Below, one piece after another: positions 34,882 to 42,935 of a DNA stretch of 64,000 nt (its first letter is position 1; each line of letters starts with the position of its first letter). A program made the translations under genes and the position numbers. Source of the DNA: Mesorhizobium sp. (lineage in GTDB: Bacteria > Pseudomonadota > Alphaproteobacteria > Rhizobiales > Rhizobiaceae); contig SAQR01000008.1 of the NCBI GenBank assembly GCA_004020365.1, forward strand, positions 62,001 through 126,000, in the 5' to 3' direction. The notes beneath the pieces are model-generated. The model was not told the origin of the DNA, did not search any database, and saw nothing but the letters and a program-made list of their open reading frames with translations.

Positions 34882-35544
34882 CTATGTCAGCCCGATCACC
34901 CTGCCTGTAGCATTCAATTCGCATTTGATCGGCGCCTGCCGCGTCTCCACCTTGCCTTGCCGTCCATAGTCGATGCTGACCTCAACGGGAGCCGAGATCG
35001 TATCCGGGCTCAACCGACGTATGGAACCTGCGCTGCTAACACGCACACTGGTCGCGCCAAACGGGGCGGCGGCCGACTCGATTGCATCACGGCAGGCGCG
35101 AACGACTTCATCCGGGACGCCCGGCAGCGCTTTGATTGGACTGACCGTTGATGGACTGTCGACGTCACCGGGAGGCTGGAGGCTGGACGGAAGGTCGAGC
35201 GACCGCCCGGTCCCTGCGGACCGGGCGACACTGACGGCAGTGGCGGCCGTAGTTGCCGCCGCTGCCGCCGTGCTGGTCCCATCGTCGTCCACCGATGACC
35301 TGCTGGAGCCGCCAGGTCCTTTGTGCGCGCCGCCTTTGCGGCCTTCGCCGTGATCGCTGCCAGCGCTATTGCCTCCGCCACCGTGGCTGCCAGCGCTATT
35401 GCCTCCGCCACCATGGTTGCCACCGCTATTGCCTCCGCCGCGCTCGCCGCCGGCGGCAGCTCCTGCGCAAGCTACCGCGATCGAGCAAACGAATGCGAAA
35501 TATGCCCAGCTGGATTCAGAGGACTGACGCACGACCACCTCCAT
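34882..35544 (-). CDS. Gly-rich secreted hypothetical protein
   Basis: 220 residues from the ATG at 35544. It has a signal-like hydrophobic start (WAYFAFVCSIAVACAGAAAG), then a Gly/Asn/Ser-rich segment of about 45 residues built from HGGGGNSAGS-type repeats, then a Ala/Thr-rich linker. The C-terminal 75 residues form a compact domain (VPDEVVRACRDAIESAAAPF, APVEVSIDYGRQGKVETRQA, IKCELNATGRVIGL) with two Cys; this domain recurs in rhizobial secreted proteins of unknown function. The Gly-rich segment may be variable between strains. Confidence 0.7.
   Translation of the reverse strand: MEVVVRQSSESSWAYFAFVCSIAVACAGAAAGGERGGGNSGGNHGGGGNSAGSHGGGGNSAGSDHGEGRKGGAHKGPGGSSRSSVDDDGTSTAAAAATTAATAVSVARSAGTGRSLDLPSSLQPPGDVDSPSTVSPIKALPGVPDEVVRACRDAIESAAAPFGATSVRVSSAGSIRRLSPDTISAPVEVSIDYGRQGKVETRQAPIKCELNATGRVIGLT
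35356..35440 (-). repeat. 30-bp tandem repeats in the Gly-rich gene
   Basis: GCTGCCAGCGCTATTGCCTC + CGCCACCGTG repeats at 35356 and 35386, with a third, partial copy (GTTGCCACCGCTATTGCC) at 35416. They encode HGGGGNSAGS on the minus strand. Confidence 0.85.
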
Positions 35545-35846
35545 AAAGTGCGTCGGTCGAACCGTCTTTCCGCGCCATGCAGTCAGAAAGGCGCAACCGC
35601 CGCCGCCCCCAGGCAAACCTCGCGACTAGGCGCCCACGGAGGGTAACTAGGGGATCAATCCGGTGTATCAAGGACGCGGTACGCGGTACGTGCGTCGTCC
35701 CGGCTACCGGCGGGAGGGGAGGCCACCATCTGGCCACGTCGTGCCGCTTGAAAAAAGTGGAGCCGGCCCGGGGACGTGGGCCGGCTCCTAAACCCGGTCG
35801 TTGGGGACGGGGAGGTGGGGCTCGACCGGGTTTTTGCGTCGCGTCC
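35545..35846. other. 302-bp intergenic region between two leftward genes
   Basis: Contains the terminator of the LapG-like gene at its right end (35751-35788) and a short CGCGGTACGCGGTACG direct repeat at about 35674-35690. No gene seen. Confidence 0.5.
35751..35788 (-). terminator. Rho-independent terminator
   Basis: On the minus strand GGAGCCGGCCC-ACGTCCCC-GGGCCGGCTCC, an 11-bp perfect stem, then ACTTTTTT. It lies 58 bp after the stop of the cysteine-protease gene at 35847. Confidence 0.9.
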
Positions 35847-36455
35847 TTAGCGGACGCTGGCAACCGCGCCGGAGCGGCCGTCGTTGATCGTTATCCAAGC
35901 GCCCGAATTCTGGCTCGATTGGCGCTTCAGGTAGGTGTAGTCGGTGTTGGTCCAGGACAGCACCCTGGTTTCGAGATTGTCGAGGATGAACTCTCCGAGG
36001 CTGGTGCGAACGGTCAGCACCGCGTGGCCGTCTCCGTTCGGCTGGCGCGCAACCGTCATCAGCAGGTCGCCGGCCGGAACGCCGATGTTCATCAACGCGC
36101 GGCGCTTTTCCAGCGCATAGTCCTCGCAGTCGCCGAATTCGCTGTTGGAATAGGACCAGACCTCTTCCCTGCCCCACAGTTCCATATCGGTGCGCGGCGC
36201 GATCCTGCTGTTGACCGAATTGTTGATGCTCACGATTTTCGCCCACAGCTTGCGGGTCAGCTCGATTGGCGCCTGCTTCGGCGTCCGCTGATTGCATTCC
36301 TGCGGAATCTTCTGGCAGAACTCGTAATGGCCAACCGGCTGTGTGGTGCGGCCGCCGGTGTGCATGAAAGCAGGTCCCGCTGCATACGCTGTTCCCCAGG
36401 CGGTAAGCTGCGTCGCCATTGCCAAGAGCAACAGCTTGCCCCTCGTCTTCTTCAT
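35847..36455 (-). CDS. LapG-type transglutaminase-like cysteine protease (BTLCP, DUF920)
   Basis: 202 residues with a signal peptide (KLLLLAMATQLTAWGTAYA, cleavage near residue 26). The catalytic triad of the family is complete: Cys110 in GDCEDYALEKRR, His144 in GDGHAVLTVR and Asp159 in FILDN. This family contains LapG, the periplasmic protease that releases large adhesins and is controlled through c-di-GMP by LapD. No LapD or adhesin lies here, but a PilZ protein is the next gene upstream. The ATG at 36455 gives the typical basic n-region. Target is unknown. Confidence 0.9.
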   Translation of the reverse strand: MKKTRGKLLLLAMATQLTAWGTAYAAGPAFMHTGGRTTQPVGHYEFCQKIPQECNQRTPKQAPIELTRKLWAKIVSINNSVNSRIAPRTDMELWGREEVWSYSNSEFGDCEDYALEKRRALMNIGVPAGDLLMTVARQPNGDGHAVLTVRTSLGEFILDNLETRVLSWTNTDYTYLKRQSSQNSGAWITINDGRSGAVASVR

Positions 36456-36532
36456 CGTCCAGTCTCCCCGTTTGAGGAGACAATGACACGATTGGATTTA
36501 TTCGGCGCAAAGGCTCGAAGTAGACATTAAGT

Positions 36533-36595
36533 AAAACGCCTATAGAATAAACATAAAATTTGAATCATTTCAGTATAAAATTGTTGAGGCGTTTT
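36533..36595. other. AT-rich island bounded by a 9-bp inverted repeat
   Basis: AAAACGCCT (36533-36541) and AGGCGTTTT (36587-36595) flank about 45 bp that are nearly all A/T, in otherwise GC-rich DNA. It lies in the 5' region of the LapG-like gene and may hold its promoter; TATAGAATAAACATAAAATT is compatible with several -10 boxes. Confidence 0.5.
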
Positions 36596-36671
36596 CGCGG
36601 GGGATCACATCGGCGCGGCGCGGCGGCTTGGCGCGGCATCGGTGGCACGCCGCGTTGACCGGCGCACCAAC

Positions 36672-36696
36672 AAAAAACCGGCCGAAATGGGCCGGT
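36672..36696 (-). terminator. Rho-independent terminator
   Basis: On the minus strand ACCGGCC-CATTTC-GGCCGGT followed by TTTTTG, 25 bp after the stop of the PilZ gene. Confidence 0.88.
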
Positions 36697-36720
36697 CGAT
36701 TGCGGTAATGTGCGCTGTTG

Positions 36721-37338
36721 TCAGGTGCCGGATGCGTTGAATTCGGAATCGAGCGTTTCTGGCCTCTGGATAACCGCGAACTCGATGGCGATGCCGTCCT
36801 CGAAATGACGCACCACCTGGCCGCGCATGGTGCCCAGCATGACCTGGATGCCGATTGCCGGCTTGACGTCGATCTCGACCGCGGCGCCCGAAAGCGACAG
36901 GTCGATGATGCGGCACTGGTACTGGCGCCCGTCGCCGAGCTGAAGCACGCTAGTCGGATTGCGTGGCGCCACGCGTTCGTGGCGGCGGTCTTCCGGCAGA
37001 TCGAGCTCGTGCTTGTTGGCAAGCCAGGTCAATTGCGCTGCAAGCTTGTCCTTCTTGCGTTCCGACGCGATGACCGTCATCGCGAAACCGTCCTGCAAGA
37101 TACGGGTGACGACGCCTTCGATGCGGCCGATGTGATCGATATAGGCGATGACTTTCTCGCCCGGCATGCCGATGCGCTCGGTGCGAAGCGCTACATTGCC
37201 CGGCGACATGTCGACCACCTGGCACGGATGTTCGGTGCGATCCTCCAGCATGAAGCGTCCATAGATCTTCACGCGGACACGCTGAAAGTTGCGCCTTTCA
37301 GCTTGGGACGGCGCGGTGTCGACCGCCGCTGACCTCAT
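36721..37338 (-). CDS. Tandem PilZ-domain protein (c-di-GMP receptor family)
   Basis: 205 residues, cytoplasmic. The second PilZ domain (about 117-200) is canonical: RRHER for the RxxxR motif and DLSLSG for D/NxSxxG, followed by AAVEIDV. The first (about 14-100) keeps RRNFQRVRV but has DMSPGN in place of DxSxxG, so c-di-GMP binding may be limited to the second. No effector domain is attached. Ends 265 bp before the LapG-like gene on the same strand, but each has its own terminator, so they are probably separate transcripts. The ATG at 37338 is used. Confidence 0.9.
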   Translation of the reverse strand: MRSAAVDTAPSQAERRNFQRVRVKIYGRFMLEDRTEHPCQVVDMSPGNVALRTERIGMPGEKVIAYIDHIGRIEGVVTRILQDGFAMTVIASERKKDKLAAQLTWLANKHELDLPEDRRHERVAPRNPTSVLQLGDGRQYQCRIIDLSLSGAAVEIDVKPAIGIQVMLGTMRGQVVRHFEDGIAIEFAVIQRPETLDSEFNASGT

Positions 37339-37473
37339 GACTGGCTACACCCCGTTTGGCATTCCGCGCGTTGATGCGAGGAACTTCGTCGGAAAGCTAC
37401 AGCGAAGCGGGTTAACAAAGGGAAAAGCCTGACATCGCTAGTTTAGGGTTTTGGGCTACCTTAGGGTTTTGGA

Positions 37474-38112
37474 TTATTCCCCGCGCCCGCCGTCGAATAC
37501 GACCAGATGACGGATGCGGCGCGCCTGGCCGAGCGCCGAAATCGTCTGCGACGGATCGAGTTCCGACGGGACAAGCGAGGGAACGTCGATGGCCGGCCGG
37601 TTCTTGAGGAATATCGGTTCCTTGTCCGGATCGACGATACGGATCGAATCGATCAGGGCGTCGGCGATCGGATCCGCGCCCAGCCAGAAGGGTTTTTCAG
37701 CGGCGCTTATCACGCCGAGGCAGCGCGGATTGTCGACGCCGCCGTCGAGCGGCAGGGCGAGCAGCTCGAACTTGCTGGAACGGCCGGTGCAGCTGAACCC
37801 TTCGTAGGTGATGAGCACTACGGATTTCTGATCGAAGACGCCTTGGATCAGTTTCGAGATAAGCCGCTGGTCCTTCTCGCGCCACAGCGAGGGAAAGGAA
37901 AACCCCTTGAGTTCACGGCCATAGACCGCGCAAAGCCTGGTGCCGGCGAGCCGGAATACCGCTTCGCCGCGCGTATCCTTTTCCAGGATGAATGTATCGG
38001 CCAGCAGCGACTTGATATCGGCCGGCTCGACTTCCGAACGCTTCGGGGCAGGGCGCCCATCACGCAGCCGGTTCCAATAATGGAACAGCGTGATCGATCC
38101 GTTCTGGTTCAT
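37474..38112 (-). CDS. PAS-domain protein (PAS_5 family)
   Basis: 212 residues. The N-terminal two thirds (LFHYWNRLRDGRPAPKRSEV, IKSLLADTFILEKD, FRLAGTRLCAVYGRELKG) match PAS_5, a PAS-fold family of alphaproteobacteria that often carries no output domain. The ATG at 38112 (MNQNGS) is used; a longer frame to 38151 is possible. With the downstream PilZ gene on the same strand (135 bp gap), it may belong to the same signalling neighbourhood, but ligand and role are unknown. Confidence 0.85.
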   Translation of the reverse strand: MNQNGSITLFHYWNRLRDGRPAPKRSEVEPADIKSLLADTFILEKDTRGEAVFRLAGTRLCAVYGRELKGFSFPSLWREKDQRLISKLIQGVFDQKSVVLITYEGFSCTGRSSKFELLALPLDGGVDNPRCLGVISAAEKPFWLGADPIADALIDSIRIVDPDKEPIFLKNRPAIDVPSLVPSELDPSQTISALGQARRIRHLVVFDGGRGE

Positions 38113-38533
38113 GTTATGCTGCTCCGCGCAATCTGTCGTCTGATGTCCCATCGGTGAACAGAAGGGCGCCCTCCGAGGACCTACATGCGTTGCGGAGCAG
38201 GATGCGTGCCAGCATCGTTAACACTTGTTCACGGGTCGGAGCCGTTAAGCTTAACAAGTGGTTTACGTTGCGCTCCGCCCAGGCCCGTGGCACGTTAAAA
38301 CCACTCCAGAAGCGGTCGTTTCGCAGCGATCGGCAGCATTTCAGTCAAGAGTTTGGGGGAGCATGGGGGCTCGACCGGCCGTTCAAGGGCAACCTTGGAC
38401 GGCTTCTTTTTGATTCGCGCCAATTTCGATTCGCGCCATTTTGATTTGCGTGGGGCGATTCGCCCCTTTGTGAATCGGGCGACCGTGATCTACATGCTCG
38501 CCAAGTCGAATCCAGCGACCGAGTGCGAGCCAA
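38113..38533. other. 421-bp divergent intergenic region
   Basis: Holds promoters for the leftward PAS gene and the rightward rhomboid. Features seen are a 12-bp palindrome GTTAAGCTTAAC at about 38244-38255 and a direct repeat TTTGATTCGCGCCAAT / TTCGATTCGCGCCATT at about 38409-38442. No gene. Confidence 0.5.
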
Positions 38534-39292
38534 ATGAGCGAACCAGCAAGCCCCTCGGAAATCGAACAGGGCGAGGGCGGATCTGCCGGCCGCGAGCCGG
38601 AGCCGCGCCGCGAGCCGGTATTCAACATGCCGCCCGTCGTGCTGGCGCTGATCGGCATCTGCGTCGTCGTTCACCTGATCCGGTTCTACTGGCTCACCGA
38701 CGACCAGGATTTCTCCCTGCTGATCCGGACCGCCTTCATTCCGATCCGCTATTCCGGTCGCTTCGACCTCGATTTCTACGCGTTTTCGAGCCCCTTCACC
38801 TATGCCTTCCTGCATGGCGGCTTTGCTCATCTTGCCGTCAACATGGTGTGGCTGGCGGCTTTCGGCTCACCGCTGGCGAACCGCTTCGGCGCGCTTCGTT
38901 TCAGCCTGTTCTTCGCGGCGACGGGGCTGGCGGCGGTATTTTTGTTCTGGGCCGTGCATCCGCTCGGCCAGACGCCGCTGGTCGGCGCATCGGGGGCGAT
39001 TTCAGGCATGATGGGGGCCGCCGCGCGCTTCGGCTTCCGCACCGATCGCTCGTCCGGCAAAGCCGCCTTCGCCGGCGCGCCGCTGCCGATGGCGGCGGTG
39101 TTCCGCTCGCGCGGCGTTGTGACTTTTCTTGCCATCTGGATGGTGATCAATCTCGCCACCGGCCTCGTTGCCTTCGCGCCCGGCATCGACAGCCAGATCG
39201 CCTGGGAGGCTCATATTGGCGGTTTCGTCGCCGGCTTCTTCGGCCTGCGCGCTTTCGATCGGCACCAGCAGGCGGATGAGTTCACGGCTTAA
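38534..39292 (+). CDS. Rhomboid-family intramembrane serine protease
   Basis: 252 residues with six or so membrane helices. Catalytic Ser153 is in GASGAISG and His227 in EAHIGG, the standard rhomboid dyad; FLHGGFAHLAVNM (about 92-104) carries the TM2 His/Asn of the oxyanion site. A polar Pro/Glu-rich tail of about 30 residues precedes the first helix. Cleaves membrane proteins at helix ends in the family; substrate unknown. Single gene, 103 bp before the CBS gene. Confidence 0.92.
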   Translation: MSEPASPSEIEQGEGGSAGREPEPRREPVFNMPPVVLALIGICVVVHLIRFYWLTDDQDFSLLIRTAFIPIRYSGRFDLDFYAFSSPFTYAFLHGGFAHLAVNMVWLAAFGSPLANRFGALRFSLFFAATGLAAVFLFWAVHPLGQTPLVGASGAISGMMGAAARFGFRTDRSSGKAAFAGAPLPMAAVFRSRGVVTFLAIWMVINLATGLVAFAPGIDSQIAWEAHIGGFVAGFFGLRAFDRHQQADEFTA

Positions 39293-39395
39293 GCCTCGCC
39301 GCACTTGAAAAGAAATCGATCGCGGCGCACGATGTCTGGCACTATCGAAAGCCGGTCAGGGCAGGAAACCGGCAAGTAAAACTGAGGAGGACGCC

Positions 39396-39827
39396 ATGAC
39401 TGTTAAGGCAATTCTCGAGGAGAAGGGCCACGACGTGTTGACGCTCGGGCCGAACGAAAAGCTGAGCGAGGCCATTCGCATCCTGGCCGAGCACAGGGTC
39501 GGTGCGCTGGTCATCACCAATGGCGATCACAAGATCGTCGGCATTCTTTCCGAGCGCGACGTCGTGCGGGTCCTCGCCAGGGAAGGAGCCGCAGCACTGG
39601 ATATTGCGGTGCGTTCGGCAATGACGCCCAAGGTGAAGATCTGCAATGAGAACCACACCGTCAACGAGGTCATGGAGATCATGACCAGTGGCCGTTTCCG
39701 CCATCTGCCGGTGGAAAAGGACGGCCTGCTCGACGGCATCGTGTCGATAGGCGACGTGGTCAAGCGGCGCATCGAGGATGTCGAGCGCGAGGCCGCGGAA
39801 ATCAGGGCCTATATCGCCACGGCGTGA
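39396..39827 (+). CDS. Two-CBS-domain protein
   Basis: 143 residues. CBS 1 covers about 1-65 (GPNEKLSEAIRILAEHRVGA, IVGILSERDVVRVL) and CBS 2 about 72-135 (MTPKVKICNENHTVNEVMEI, RFRHLPVEKDGLLDGIVSIG). GAGGAGG six bases before the ATG is a strong ribosome site. It is distinct from the other CBS protein at 4635 (about one third alike by eye). Stand-alone CBS pairs of this type bind adenine nucleotides or NAD and are frequent in rhizobia; the partner enzyme is unknown. Confidence 0.92.
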   Translation: MTVKAILEEKGHDVLTLGPNEKLSEAIRILAEHRVGALVITNGDHKIVGILSERDVVRVLAREGAAALDIAVRSAMTPKVKICNENHTVNEVMEIMTSGRFRHLPVEKDGLLDGIVSIGDVVKRRIEDVEREAAEIRAYIATA

Positions 39828-39854
39828 GATCGCCAGCAAGTTTTGTCGAAGTCG

Positions 39855-39980
39855 GCGCCGCCCCTCATCGCCCTGCCCCTGTTTTCGCGACACTGGTGAT
39901 TGGCGCAACCGTCGATGACAGCGCCCCTCTCCCCGTCACTATACGGGAAAGGATGCCGGCAGGCAGGTGAGGGGCAGCGC
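39855..39980. repeat. Palindromic intergenic repeat, family 2, inverted composite
   Basis: An inverted half (GCCGCCCCTCATCGCCCTGC at 39858) faces a direct half (GCGCCCCTCTCCCCGTCACT, ATACGGGAAAGGATGCCGGC, AGGCAGGTGAGGGGCAGCGC), with TTTTCGCGACACTGG between. Lies between the CBS gene and gatB. Confidence 0.8.
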
Positions 39981-40114
39981 AAACTTTTCCGATCGCCGTT
40001 GCCCTACGGCCGGCGGCTTCACGCTTGTCTCCTTTTGCGGTTTGCATTAGCGGATGACTTCACTTTAAACGTCGAATTCACGTGAATTCCGTCACCGATA
40101 AATCGCAGGCCATT

Positions 40115-41614
40115 ATGACCCTCATCGACACCCGCACACCCGACGCCAAGCGCCTGATATCAGGCGCCACCGGCGACTGGGAGATCATCATCGGCCTCGA
40201 GGTTCATGCGCAGGTGACCTCGCAAGCAAAACTGTTCTCCGGCGCCTCGACGGCTTTCGGTGCGCCGCCCAACGCCAATGTCAGCCTCGTCGATGCGGCG
40301 ATGCCGGGCATGCTGCCGGTCATCAACGAGGAATGCGTCAAGCAGGCGATCCGCACCGGCCTCGGGCTGAAGGCCGAGATCAACCACAAGTCGGTCTTCG
40401 ACCGGAAGAACTATTTTTATCCCGATCTGCCGCAGGGCTATCAGATCTCGCAGTTCAAGCAGCCGATCGTCGGCGAGGGCAAGGTGATCGTCTCCGTCGG
40501 CCCGGACCGGCAGGGCGAGTTCGAGGACATCGAGGTCGGCATCGAGCGCCTGCATCTGGAGCAGGATGCCGGCAAGTCGATGCACGACCAGCATGCAACC
40601 ATGTCCTACGTCGACCTCAACCGCTCCGGCGTGGCGCTGATGGAGATCGTCTCCAAGCCCGATATGCGCTCCGCCGACGAGGCCAAGGCCTATGTCACCA
40701 AGCTGCGCACCATCGTGCGCTATCTCGGCACTTGCGACGGCAATATGGACGAAGGCTCGCTGCGCGCCGACGTCAACGTTTCGGTGCGCCGGCCCGGCGG
40801 CGAATTCGGCACGCGCTGCGAGATCAAGAACGTCAACTCGATCCGCTTCATCGGTCAGGCCATCGACTACGAGGCGCGCCGCCAGATCGCCATCCTCGAG
40901 GACGGCGGCAAGATCGACCAGGAAACGCGGCTGTTCGATCCCAACAAGGGCGAGACGCGCTCGATGCGGTCCAAGGAGGAAGCGCACGACTACCGCTATT
41001 TCCCCGATCCCGACCTTCTGCCGCTGGAATTCGACCAGGCCTATGTCGATGCGTTGGCAAAGGATCTGCCTGAACTGCCCGACGCCAAGAAGGCGCGGCT
41101 GATCTCCTCGCTCGGCCTGTCGACCTACGACGCCTCGATCCTGGTGTCGGAAAAGGCGGTCGCCGACTATTTCGAGAAGGTGGCCGCTGGCCGCGATGGC
41201 AAGCTTGCCGCCAACTGGGTCATCAACGATCTGCTGGGTGCGTTGAACAGAGCCGGCAAGGGTATTGAAAATGCTCCGGTTTCGCCCGATCAGCTCGGCG
41301 CCGTCATTGACCTGATAAAAGAGGGCACCATCTCCGGCAAGATCGCCAAGGATCTGTTCGAGATCGTCTGGAACGAAGGCGGCGATCCGCGCCAGCTGGT
41401 CGAAAGCCGCGGCATGAAACAGGTCACCGACACCGGTGCCATCGAAAAGGCGGTCGATGAGGTGATTTCAGCCAATCCGGACAAGGTCGAGCAGGCGCGC
41501 GCCAAGCCGAGCATGGCCGGCTGGTTCGTCGGCCAGGTGATGAAGGCGACAGGCGGCAAGGCCAACCCGCAGGCCGTCAACGACCTCGTCAAGACCAAGC
41601 TCGGGATCGAATAG
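40115..41614 (+). CDS. gatB: Asp-tRNA(Asn)/Glu-tRNA(Gln) amidotransferase subunit B
   Basis: 499 residues. GatB phosphorylates the carboxyl of mischarged Glu-tRNA(Gln) or Asp-tRNA(Asn) so that ammonia from GatA converts it to the amide. [20 protein letters not shown], the family signature [20 protein letters not shown], and [20 protein letters not shown] are diagnostic, with a C-terminal YqeY-like tail (about 355-499). The ATG at 40115 ([14 protein letters not shown]) matches rhizobial GatB starts better than a GTG 33 bp upstream. gatA and gatC are not in the window, as is common when gatB is separate. Confidence 0.95.
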   Translation: MTLIDTRTPDAKRLISGATGDWEIIIGLEVHAQVTSQAKLFSGASTAFGAPPNANVSLVDAAMPGMLPVINEECVKQAIRTGLGLKAEINHKSVFDRKNYFYPDLPQGYQISQFKQPIVGEGKVIVSVGPDRQGEFEDIEVGIERLHLEQDAGKSMHDQHATMSYVDLNRSGVALMEIVSKPDMRSADEAKAYVTKLRTIVRYLGTCDGNMDEGSLRADVNVSVRRPGGEFGTRCEIKNVNSIRFIGQAIDYEARRQIAILEDGGKIDQETRLFDPNKGETRSMRSKEEAHDYRYFPDPDLLPLEFDQAYVDALAKDLPELPDAKKARLISSLGLSTYDASILVSEKAVADYFEKVAAGRDGKLAANWVINDLLGALNRAGKGIENAPVSPDQLGAVIDLIKEGTISGKIAKDLFEIVWNEGGDPRQLVESRGMKQVTDTGAIEKAVDEVISANPDKVEQARAKPSMAGWFVGQVMKATGGKANPQAVNDLVKTKLGIE

Positions 41615-41615
41615 G

Positions 41616-42107
41616 ATGATGTTCGTTCGCACCGCTGGCGAGCGCGATCTTGCCGCCGTCCGGGCGCTGCTGGTCGAAACGTGGCATGCCACCTATGACG
41701 TTATCTATGGTGCTGCCAAAGTCACCGAGATCACGGATGAATGGCATTCGATCGCCTCGCTCAAGGCGCGGCTGACACGGCCGAACTCCGAATTCCTGGT
41801 CGCGGACGACGGCCAGCGCATTGGTGGGATGGCTTTCGCCGCAGCCACCACGGATGCCAAGATCGTCATGCTGAACCAGCTCTACGTGAATCCGGCCTGC
41901 CAGAGGCAAGGGATCGGCGAGGCGCTGCTGGAAGAGGTCGAGGTGAGCTTTCCGGAGGCACGGACGCTGCGTGTCGAAGTGGAAGAGGCAAACGCTCCGG
42001 CCGTCGCCTTCTACCGCTCGAAAGGGTTTTTGCCCGCCGGCAACACCGCTGACTGTGGCGGTGGCTCAGGGCTGCCGGCGCTGATTTTGGAAAAGGCGAT
42101 CGGATAG
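41616..42107 (+). CDS. GNAT-family N-acetyltransferase
   Basis: 163 residues. LNQLYVNPACQRQGIGEALL is the acetyl-CoA motif (QRQGIG) and VEEANAPAVAFYRSKGF the following motif B. Begins two bases after gatB stops, so probably co-transcribed, a frequent accidental neighbour. Substrate unknown; MM or M start ambiguous by one codon. Confidence 0.88.
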   Translation: MMFVRTAGERDLAAVRALLVETWHATYDVIYGAAKVTEITDEWHSIASLKARLTRPNSEFLVADDGQRIGGMAFAAATTDAKIVMLNQLYVNPACQRQGIGEALLEEVEVSFPEARTLRVEVEEANAPAVAFYRSKGFLPAGNTADCGGGSGLPALILEKAIG

Positions 42108-42253
42108 ATTTGCCTGGCCTGACAGGTCGCAGTCAGTTGCGTTTCTTGAGCAGCTGCGACGGTCGGTTGCGGGCAGCCGCCCGAATTGAATTACGGTGAA
42201 TTCAGCAGCGGCTAACGCTGAGGCAAAAAAGCATGGTGCGGCGCACAAAAATA

Positions 42254-42270
42254 TTGCAATGCACTGCAGA
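42254..42270. promoter_or_regulatory. Candidate PhaR-type operator upstream of phasin
   Basis: TTGCAATGCACTGCAGA carries three TGC/GCA cores about 75 bp before the phasin start. PhaR repressors of PHB-producing alphaproteobacteria (for example Paracoccus) bind TGC-rich sites next to phasin genes. The match is by motif only. Confidence 0.4.
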
Positions 42271-42343
42271 TGCCGTAACGTCATGGTCCTAGATGAACGA
42301 GACGGCTTTTCAAAAAGGCCGCCCACCGCAAAGGATGGAAACT

Positions 42344-42796
42344 ATGACCAAGACCGCCGATAAAACTGCTGAAATCACCGAGAACGCAAAAGTCCCGACC
42401 GAGGCAACCGATCAGATCCTCGCTGTCGCCGAAAAGGGAGTCGAGCAGTCGAAAGAAGCCTTGTCGAAATTGGCGACCGGCGCCGAGGCGACCCAGAAGG
42501 CTCTTGAGTCGTCCTTCGAAACAGCCAGGACCGCTAGCAATGAGCTGTCGCTGAAGACGCTCGCCGCTGTGCGCGAAAATGTTGAGGCCAGCTTTTCTCA
42601 CCTCGAAGCCCTGGTTGCCGTGAAATCGCCCTCCGAATTCGTCGAACTGCAGACGGCCTTCTTGCGCCAGCAAATGGAAAAGACGGTCGAGCAGGGCAAG
42701 GAGCTTCAGGTGGCGGCGACGAAAGCCGCAGAAGACGTATCCAAGCCGATCAAGGATGTCTACGAGAAGGCGTTGAAGGATCTCAAGGTCGCCTGA
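42344..42796 (+). CDS. Phasin family protein
   Basis: 150 residues, nearly all amphipathic helix without Cys. The phasin domain (about 30-135) includes EKGVEQSKEALSKLATGAEA then SSFETARTASNELSLKTLAA and FLRQQMEKTVEQGKELQVAA. Phasins coat polyhydroxybutyrate granules and limit their size. The ATG at 42344 has AAGGATGG upstream; longer starts add a low-quality leader. A TGC-rich site at 42254 suggests PhaR control. A hairpin-containing repeat follows the stop. Confidence 0.9.
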   Translation: MTKTADKTAEITENAKVPTEATDQILAVAEKGVEQSKEALSKLATGAEATQKALESSFETARTASNELSLKTLAAVRENVEASFSHLEALVAVKSPSEFVELQTAFLRQQMEKTVEQGKELQVAATKAAEDVSKPIKDVYEKALKDLKVA

Positions 42797-42807
42797 TTGG
42801 CCCTAAT

Positions 42808-42935
42808 GCACGGTCGCGCAAAAGCACGCCCTCGGGCTTGAACCGAGGGTGCGAAGCGGTTTTGCGATAGCGACATGCATAAAAACAAGAACTTAAAGCG
42901 CGTCGCATGAATCCATCCAAACGGCACGCGCTTTA
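42808..42935. repeat. Intergenic repeat, family 3 (long copy)
   Basis: GCACGGTCGCGCAAAAGCAC, a small hairpin CCCTCGG-GCTTGAA-CCGAGGG, GCGAAGCGGTTTTGCGATAG, CGACATGCATAAAAACAAGA and AAAGCGCGT...ACGCGCTTTA. Shares its first module with 25697-25735. Modules such as TTAAAGCGCGTCGC are frequent between genes in Rhizobiales. The hairpins may also end the phasin and panC transcripts, which converge here. Confidence 0.7.
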
